This document shows, in pieces, positions 1 through 3,831 of a DNA stretch of 7,608 nucleotides. Location of the stretch: assembly GCA_002383375.1 (NCBI GenBank), contig DFYR01000011.1, positions 45,321 to 52,928 on the forward strand. The letters are read 5' to 3'. A program made the position numbers and the translations under genes. Position 1 is the stretch's first letter; the number at the start of each line of letters is the position of its first letter. The stretch comes from Spirochaetaceae bacterium UBA4077. Lineage in GTDB: Bacteria; Spirochaetota; Spirochaetia; Treponematales; Rectinemataceae. The notes under the pieces were generated by a model. It worked only from the letters and a program-made list of their open reading frames with translations. It was not told the origin of the DNA and did no database searches.

Positions 1-46
1 GTAAATCTTTTTATCAAAAAATACTGAGAATTCAGGCTGAAAATAT

Positions 47-79
47 AATACAAACCCTTGGAATCCAAGGGCTCGTATT
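47..79 (-). terminator. Intrinsic terminator-like hairpin closing the methyl-transfer operon
   Basis: A perfect 7-bp inverted repeat, CCCTTGG (55-61) / CCAAGGG (65-71), has a 3-nt loop. It is extended after a symmetric 3x3 internal loop by AATAC (47-51) / GTATT (75-79). Read on the minus strand it starts about 15 bases after the stop of the UroD-family gene, and its 3' side runs into TTTGTATTATATTTTC, which is T-rich but interrupted. On the plus strand the following bases are less T-rich, so termination of minus-strand transcription is the better reading. Positions 1-46 hold no gene that I can see. Confidence 0.72.
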
Positions 80-93
80 GTTTGTAAGTTATT

Positions 94-1119
94 TCAGTCT
101 CTCAAGGCTTTCAGGAATGCCCGCAGGTTTTCACTGCTCACTCCCGGCGGCATGCCGCCACCGCAAGAAAATATAATACCAGAGCGATCAGAAAGAGCAT
201 TTCGCATGGCATGTGTCTCCTGGTAGACTTTTTCAGACATCCCGGCTGCCAACACATCCCGGGGCGGCAGATTGCCCAGAATCGCCAAGCCAGGACCGGC
301 AGCGACTTTAAGCTCTGCCAGGCTCAGATCGAAACCCGGATTGAAGAGATTTACGCCCATATCCAGAAGATGAGGCGCGCTCACCGCGCAAGGCGCATCG
401 TTGTGTAAAAATCGCAGCGCAAGGTCTTTGGTGAAAAGACGCTTAAAATAGGGAAAGCCGAATTCCATAAACTCTGGCTCGCCCAAGAAACCAATGATAT
501 CGTCCAGCACCAGCAAACCCTCGATGGACGGCAGGCTTGAGCGTTGCAGATCGACCCAGTCGATAAGGAAAGCTGTAATTTTTTCAAGCAGCGCATGGGC
601 CTTATCGGGAGTCATCATCATGGCGGTAAGGAATTCCGTGCTTCCCATTAGGTAGCTTGCGATATTCAAGGGTCCTCTACATACCGCAATGCGCGATCTA
701 TGTCCGATTTCTTCCATTGGACCGCGGGCGAGCATAAGACGATTCAGCACAAAGGGCAACAGGCCATCGGTCCGCGGATCAGGCTGGTGAAGCTCGTCTA
801 TTTCGTCCATGGATCGTATAACGCGGTGCGCATGTGGAAATTCATCCGCTGGAAAGCTCAAGCGGGCGCCGAATGCCGAGGGTTCGGTGCACATGCCGTA
901 CTCTGACCAGAAGCCTGGCAGAAACGTCACGTCAGGGAAACTCTCGATCGCCTTTACGTTAGCCTTGAACCAGATTTCGTCGCTGGAAAAATAATCGAGA
1001 ATGCGGACACCATACCAGTTGGGCAGCCAGGGGCTGTCGATGATGAATGCCGCAGGGGCTGGTTCAATTATCTCTCCTTTTACAGCCTTGAGCAGAGTGA
1101 TCCATTGAGCATCAGTCAT
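94..1119 (-). CDS. UroD-fold (MtaA/CmuA-like) corrinoid-dependent methyltransferase
   Basis: A 341-residue cytoplasmic protein, close to the usual length of the uroporphyrinogen decarboxylase superfamily. It is more like the methyltransferase branch (MtaA, MtbA, CmuA) than haem-pathway HemE, whose arginine-rich substrate-binding N-terminus I do not see. Family-like features are the N-terminal helical start, a 'CRGPLNIASYLMGSTEFL' segment (147-164), 'LLVLDDIIGFLGEPEF' (202-217), a His-containing strand at 'FLHNDAPC' (237-244) and a C-terminal 'FSCGGGMPPG' (317-326). In MtaA/MtbA enzymes zinc is held by H-x-C plus a distal Cys. Here H239 and C319 fit, but the middle ligand position is D241. Its inferred job is moving a methyl group between a substrate and the corrinoid protein encoded upstream in the same operon; the substrate cannot be read from sequence. 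The start is supported by AAGGAGG five bases upstream, and the ATG overlaps the preceding stop (ATGA), implying translational coupling. It is the last gene of the operon. Confidence 0.85.
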   Translation of the reverse strand: MTDAQWITLLKAVKGEIIEPAPAAFIIDSPWLPNWYGVRILDYFSSDEIWFKANVKAIESFPDVTFLPGFWSEYGMCTEPSAFGARLSFPADEFPHAHRVIRSMDEIDELHQPDPRTDGLLPFVLNRLMLARGPMEEIGHRSRIAVCRGPLNIASYLMGSTEFLTAMMMTPDKAHALLEKITAFLIDWVDLQRSSLPSIEGLLVLDDIIGFLGEPEFMEFGFPYFKRLFTKDLALRFLHNDAPCAVSAPHLLDMGVNLFNPGFDLSLAELKVAAGPGLAILGNLPPRDVLAAGMSEKVYQETHAMRNALSDRSGIIFSCGGGMPPGVSSENLRAFLKALRD

Positions 1120-1799
1120 GTCATCCTCCTTCGCGCAGGACAGTCTTCAATTTTACAGTCGTCGCAGCCGTAGGCAAGGCGTTTCATTCCGGGGCCAACT
1201 CCGAAAATCCCGGACACGGATTTTTCAGGTACCATCATCGATGACGCGTTGAGCGATATGCCACAAGGTTTAGGCGGCAAAAGCGAGAATAGCGTTTTTT
1301 GCGCCGAGACAGGCCAACCGCAATAGCCGGGGCTGAATCGTTCGGTGCAGCCTAAACCTCTCGCCGAAGCGCGTTTCTCCGCAATCCTTTGAACAGCCTC
1401 GGCAACGTTGTCCGCCGCAAGACTTGCGATGGAATCAAGCATATAGGTTTCGACGGAAGATCCTTGCTTCACGAGGCTTCGAATCCGTACTCCAATTTCA
1501 TTGCCGATCGTGCAGGCAAAAACGATTATACTTCGTGCAGCTGCAAGCCTGGCGAGTATTCTCTTTCCGGGATAGAACTCTTTTCCGCCTATTAAAAAAT
1601 ATCCATCATTGCGAGATAAGGCTTCCAGCTCATACTCGACGTAAAGCCCCCGGGGCACGATGAGCGACTTGGCTTGAGCATGCTCGGTGTCGACAAGTGC
1701 GGCGAAATACCCTTCAATTTGGTCCTCATGGTATCCCATATCCCGAAAAACATGCTCGGACAAGGGCAGAACTTCTTCAACAGAAAGCAAGTATTCCAC
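1116..1799 (-). CDS. Stand-alone MetH reactivation-domain-like protein (AdoMet-dependent corrinoid reactivation)
   Basis: A 227-residue protein resembling the C-terminal activation domain of cobalamin-dependent methionine synthase, here as a free polypeptide. The best signature is 'RFSPGYCGWP' (154-163), matching the R-x-x-x-G-Y AdoMet-binding motif of MetH (R154, G158, Y159), followed by 'ISLNASSMMVPEKSVSGIFGVG' (181-202), the typical 'MMxPxxSVSG' segment. Separate reactivation-domain proteins are known, for example TM0269 of Thermotoga maritima. The expected role is reductive methylation of inactive cob(II)alamin on the partner corrinoid protein with AdoMet. The C-terminus adds a cysteine cluster, C212-x2-C215-x4-C220, after the domain, which could bind a metal or Fe-S centre. 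The start is a GTG at 1799 with AGGAA nine bases upstream. It lies 32 bases after the homocysteine methyltransferase-family gene and overlaps the UroD-type gene by four bases. Confidence 0.87.
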   Translation of the reverse strand: MEYLLSVEEVLPLSEHVFRDMGYHEDQIEGYFAALVDTEHAQAKSLIVPRGLYVEYELEALSRNDGYFLIGGKEFYPGKRILARLAAARSIIVFACTIGNEIGVRIRSLVKQGSSVETYMLDSIASLAADNVAEAVQRIAEKRASARGLGCTERFSPGYCGWPVSAQKTLFSLLPPKPCGISLNASSMMVPEKSVSGIFGVGPGMKRLAYGCDDCKIEDCPARRRMT

Positions 1800-1831
1800 G
1801 ATTCCTATTTCCTGGCCTTTTCTTCCGTCAG

Positions 1832-2854
1832 TCAGTTCGCAAAATCCCGGGCGCGTTTATGAAGGTTCCCGAGGACCTTAACGAATGCCCGAATATGATC
1901 AGGACCGGTGCCGCAACATCCTCCCACTATATCAGCACCTGCCTCAACGAGCTCGCCTAGCATAGAAGCCATGAATTCCGGTCCTTCCGGGAATATGGTC
2001 TTTCCGTCTTCATACCGAGGGAGCCCTGCGTTTGCATGTACGAGAATCGGCGTCTGAGCATCAAAAGACCGGATTTCCCGCACGATCTCGATCATCTGCG
2101 TAAAGCCGCCGCCACAATTAGTCCCTATCACCGAAGCGCCCGCTTCCTTGGCCGCCCCTAAAGCTTCTTCTACGCCCGTACCGATCATCGTCCGATACTC
2201 CCCGTTGGCTGTCTTTGCGAAGGTGAAGGTACAAAAAACGGGAGGCAGGAGCTCTTTGCTCCAACCATTCTCTCCGGCCGCGGCTTGAGCTGCGTCCTTA
2301 GCAGCCTTCACGGCGCATATAGCCTCCACCGGATCGGACATGGTTTCAACGCAGAAACCCTGTACCCCTCCGGCCAGCAAGCCGTCGGCCTGGAGGCGGA
2401 AACCATCGTATAATGCTTGTTCAGTTACATCACCCATAGCCAGCATAAGCCCTGAAGGCCCCATTGAACCGGCGACAAAAATCTCAGGCTGCGCGCCAGA
2501 GCGAGATGTTTCGGCATTCGGCAGCTCAGATCGGGCAATCCTGGCACGAGAAGCCTCAGCCCGAGAAATTTCAGCGGCAGCCTTATTCAGCTCGAAGCAC
2601 CTGGACTCCTGGTTAAAATGAGCCAGCCTGAAGGGATTGCCACCGAAACTGTTGGTGAGAATCATATCGGACCCGGCCTCGACATAGCTGCTGGCCACGG
2701 CCGACACATCTCGAGGTCTGGAAAGATTCCAGGCTTCAGGGCAGTCCCCGGGCTGGAGCCCGCGCTGATGTAAAAAAGTTCCCCAGGCTCCGTCGGAGAC
2801 AAGAACCCTGCCTCGATCCTTGGTATCTTTGATGGTCTTACAAAGACTATTCAT
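1832..2854 (-). CDS. Homocysteine S-methyltransferase-family protein (MetH N-terminal module / BHMT-like)
   Basis: A 340-residue single-domain protein of the zinc-dependent homocysteine S-methyltransferase family, corresponding to the first module of MetH. Visible signatures are 'SDGAWGT' (20-26), 'GDCPEAWN' (36-43), 'TNSFGGNPFRL' (67-77), 'VAGSMGPSG' (127-135), 'GTNCGGG' (244-250) and 'GGCCGTGPDHIRA' (311-323). The three zinc cysteines expected for the family are present as C247, C313 and C314. The likely reaction is methyl transfer from the methylated corrinoid protein to homocysteine, giving methionine. The reverse direction, or another thiol or methyl donor as in the betaine branch, cannot be excluded. 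An unusual alanine/arginine/serine-rich stretch (about 94-118), made of degenerate five-residue repeats, interrupts the region before the 'VAGSMGP' strand. The start ATG has only a weak AAGAG-like site next to it, but an in-frame TAA just upstream rules out a longer form. It lies 68 bases after the corrinoid gene. Confidence 0.9.
   Translation of the reverse strand: MNSLCKTIKDTKDRGRVLVSDGAWGTFLHQRGLQPGDCPEAWNLSRPRDVSAVASSYVEAGSDMILTNSFGGNPFRLAHFNQESRCFELNKAAAEISRAEASRARIARSELPNAETSRSGAQPEIFVAGSMGPSGLMLAMGDVTEQALYDGFRLQADGLLAGGVQGFCVETMSDPVEAICAVKAAKDAAQAAAGENGWSKELLPPVFCTFTFAKTANGEYRTMIGTGVEEALGAAKEAGASVIGTNCGGGFTQMIEIVREIRSFDAQTPILVHANAGLPRYEDGKTIFPEGPEFMASMLGELVEAGADIVGGCCGTGPDHIRAFVKVLGNLHKRARDFAN
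2501..2575 (-). repeat. Degenerate 15-bp tandem repeat coding for A-E-x-S-R pentapeptides
   Basis: Inside the homocysteine methyltransferase-family gene, residues 94-118 read as five successive pentapeptides: AEISR, AEASR, ARIAR, SELPN, AETSR. At the DNA level the first two units, GCTGAAATTTCTCGG and GCTGAGGCTTCTCGT, match at 11 of 15 positions, and the fifth, GCCGAAACATCTCGC, clearly belongs to the same series. Units three and four have drifted. The frame is kept because the period is a multiple of three. Confidence 0.7.
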
Positions 2855-2875
2855 CTCTTATTCACACTTTGCTGT

Positions 2876-2898
2876 CAGTATAGATTGCAAGCATACTG
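2876..2898 (-). repeat. Inverted repeat in the spacer between the corrinoid and homocysteine methyltransferase genes
   Basis: CAGTAT (2876-2881) and ATACTG (2893-2898) form a perfect 6-bp inverted repeat around an 11-base loop that itself contains the palindrome TTGCAA. It sits in the 68-base gap between two operon genes and has no following T-tract, so it is not a typical terminator. A transcript-processing or stability hairpin is possible; chance is also possible at this length. Confidence 0.4.
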
Positions 2899-2922
2899 CT
2901 GTGGCGGAATGCACAGTCGGAC

Positions 2923-3600
2923 TCATGACTGAATACGCCCGGCAAAGGCCGAAAGGCTTTCCAATGCCTGGCGCGCATCCTTGCCATAGCCGTCAGCCCC
3001 CATTTTTACAGCGATATCGGCGCTCAAGGGGGCGCCGCCCACAAGCACCGGACAGCCCGGGTGTCTGGCCTTGATTTCCCTCACTGTTTTCTCCATATTT
3101 GCCATCGTCGTGGTGAGCAAGGCCGAGAGCCCCACCACACAGCCGGGATGACTCGCTATGGCGTCCAGAAATTTCTGGGGCTTGGCATCGATACCTATAT
3201 CGACGATCTCCCACCCTCCCCCCTCGGCCACCATGGCCACGAGGTTTTTGCCGATGTCGTGCAGGTCCCCCGCCACGGTGCCCACAACAAAGACGCCCTT
3301 GGCCTGGACCTGCCCCGAAGCAAAGAAGGGCTTTAGATGCAGCATAGCGGCCTTCATGGCCTTGGCCGACATGAGGAGTTCTGGCACGAAAGCCTTGCCG
3401 GCGCCGAACTTGTCCCCGATGCGCTTCATGCCCTCGTCGCAGGCCGCAAGCACCTCGTCGGGCCCGGCGCCGGCGGCCAGCGCTTGCCTGGTAAGTTCGT
3501 CCGCGCCCTCCTGCCCCCGTAAATCCGGCGGATAGGGGGAGGCCGCATCTACCTTGCCCCGCTCCACGCAGAGCAGAATTTTACTGACCCTTTCGTCCAT
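2923..3600 (-). CDS. Cobalamin (corrinoid)-binding methyl carrier protein, MtaC/MtbC type
   Basis: A 225-residue two-domain corrinoid protein. The N-terminal four-helix cap (about 1-95) carries the family's 'FVPELLMSAKAMKAAM' motif (71-86). The Rossmann-like B12 domain (about 100-225) has the full base-off/His-on signature G-D-L-H-D-I-G (111-117, H114 as lower cobalt ligand), then 'GLSALLTTTM' (157-166) and 'VGGAPLS' (187-193). It is the methyl shuttle of the operon, accepting a methyl group on cobalt from one methyltransferase and giving it to the other. I start it at the ATG at 3600, which has GGGAG eleven bases upstream and gives a normal family N-terminus (MDERVSKILL). The frame stays open to a TTG at 3654, but neither that codon nor the ATG at 3627 has a credible ribosome-binding site. 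It is the first gene of the operon, and its DNA is visibly more GC-rich than that of the genes following it. Confidence 0.92.
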   Translation of the reverse strand: MDERVSKILLCVERGKVDAASPYPPDLRGQEGADELTRQALAAGAGPDEVLAACDEGMKRIGDKFGAGKAFVPELLMSAKAMKAAMLHLKPFFASGQVQAKGVFVVGTVAGDLHDIGKNLVAMVAEGGGWEIVDIGIDAKPQKFLDAIASHPGCVVGLSALLTTTMANMEKTVREIKARHPGCPVLVGGAPLSADIAVKMGADGYGKDARQALESLSAFAGRIQS

Positions 3601-3713
3601 GCCCTGTATTACTCCCTGTAAACCCATCCTACCGCGATCCACGGTTGCAGACAACGAGGAATAGCCGCACTCATTAAATTAGTTGAGGTGAATATAATAA
3701 ATTTACCATATTA

Positions 3714-3742
3714 AATAAAAAATGCACGAAATATCTTGTCAA
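3714..3742 (-). promoter_or_regulatory. Candidate sigma-70-type promoter for the methyl-transfer operon
   Basis: On the minus strand a perfect TTGACA (-35, plus coordinates 3737-3742) is followed after 17 bases by TTTATT (3714-3719), a 4-of-6 match to TATAAT. Transcription would start near 3707, giving a leader of about 107 bases before the ATG at 3600. The region is AT-rich, so the weak -10 could be fortuitous, and other T/A-rich hexamers nearby could serve instead. Confidence 0.45.
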
Positions 3743-3764
3743 AATCCGAACATGGTAATACGAT
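3736..3764 (+). promoter_or_regulatory. Candidate sigma-70-type promoter for the flavoprotein gene
   Basis: TTGTCA (3736-3741, 5 of 6 to consensus) and TACGAT (3759-3764, 4 of 6) are separated by 17 bases, with A/T-rich DNA upstream that could act as an UP element. Transcription would start near 3771, about 60 bases before the ATG. Its -35 hexamer overlaps the -35 of the divergent minus-strand candidate. Confidence 0.5.
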
Positions 3765-3816
3765 ACATTTTAACCGATATAAAAAGTCTTAAACTCAAAC
3801 ATGCTTACAAAAGGTA

Positions 3817-3822
3817 GGGAGG
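3817..3822 (+). promoter_or_regulatory. Ribosome binding site of the flavoprotein gene
   Basis: GGGAGG lies nine bases before the ATG at 3832. It decides the start in favour of 3832, whose product opens with a signal peptide, over the out-of-frame ATG at 3801. Confidence 0.8.
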
Positions 3823-3831
3823 ATCAAACAC

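Noticed and set aside
94..1119. HemE, uroporphyrinogen decarboxylase of haem synthesis
   Set aside because: The fold family is shared, but the N-terminal substrate-binding arginine motif is not seen and the neighbours are all methyl-transfer genes, so a methyltransferase is the better call.
3601..3707. Possible riboswitch (cobalamin or AdoMet) in the leader of the methyl-transfer operon
   Set aside because: A leader of about 107 bases is too short for a cobalamin riboswitch, and I found neither a B12-box-like conserved core nor a convincing SAM-type stem set. Only short, weak pairings such as GTTG-TCTG-CAAC are present.
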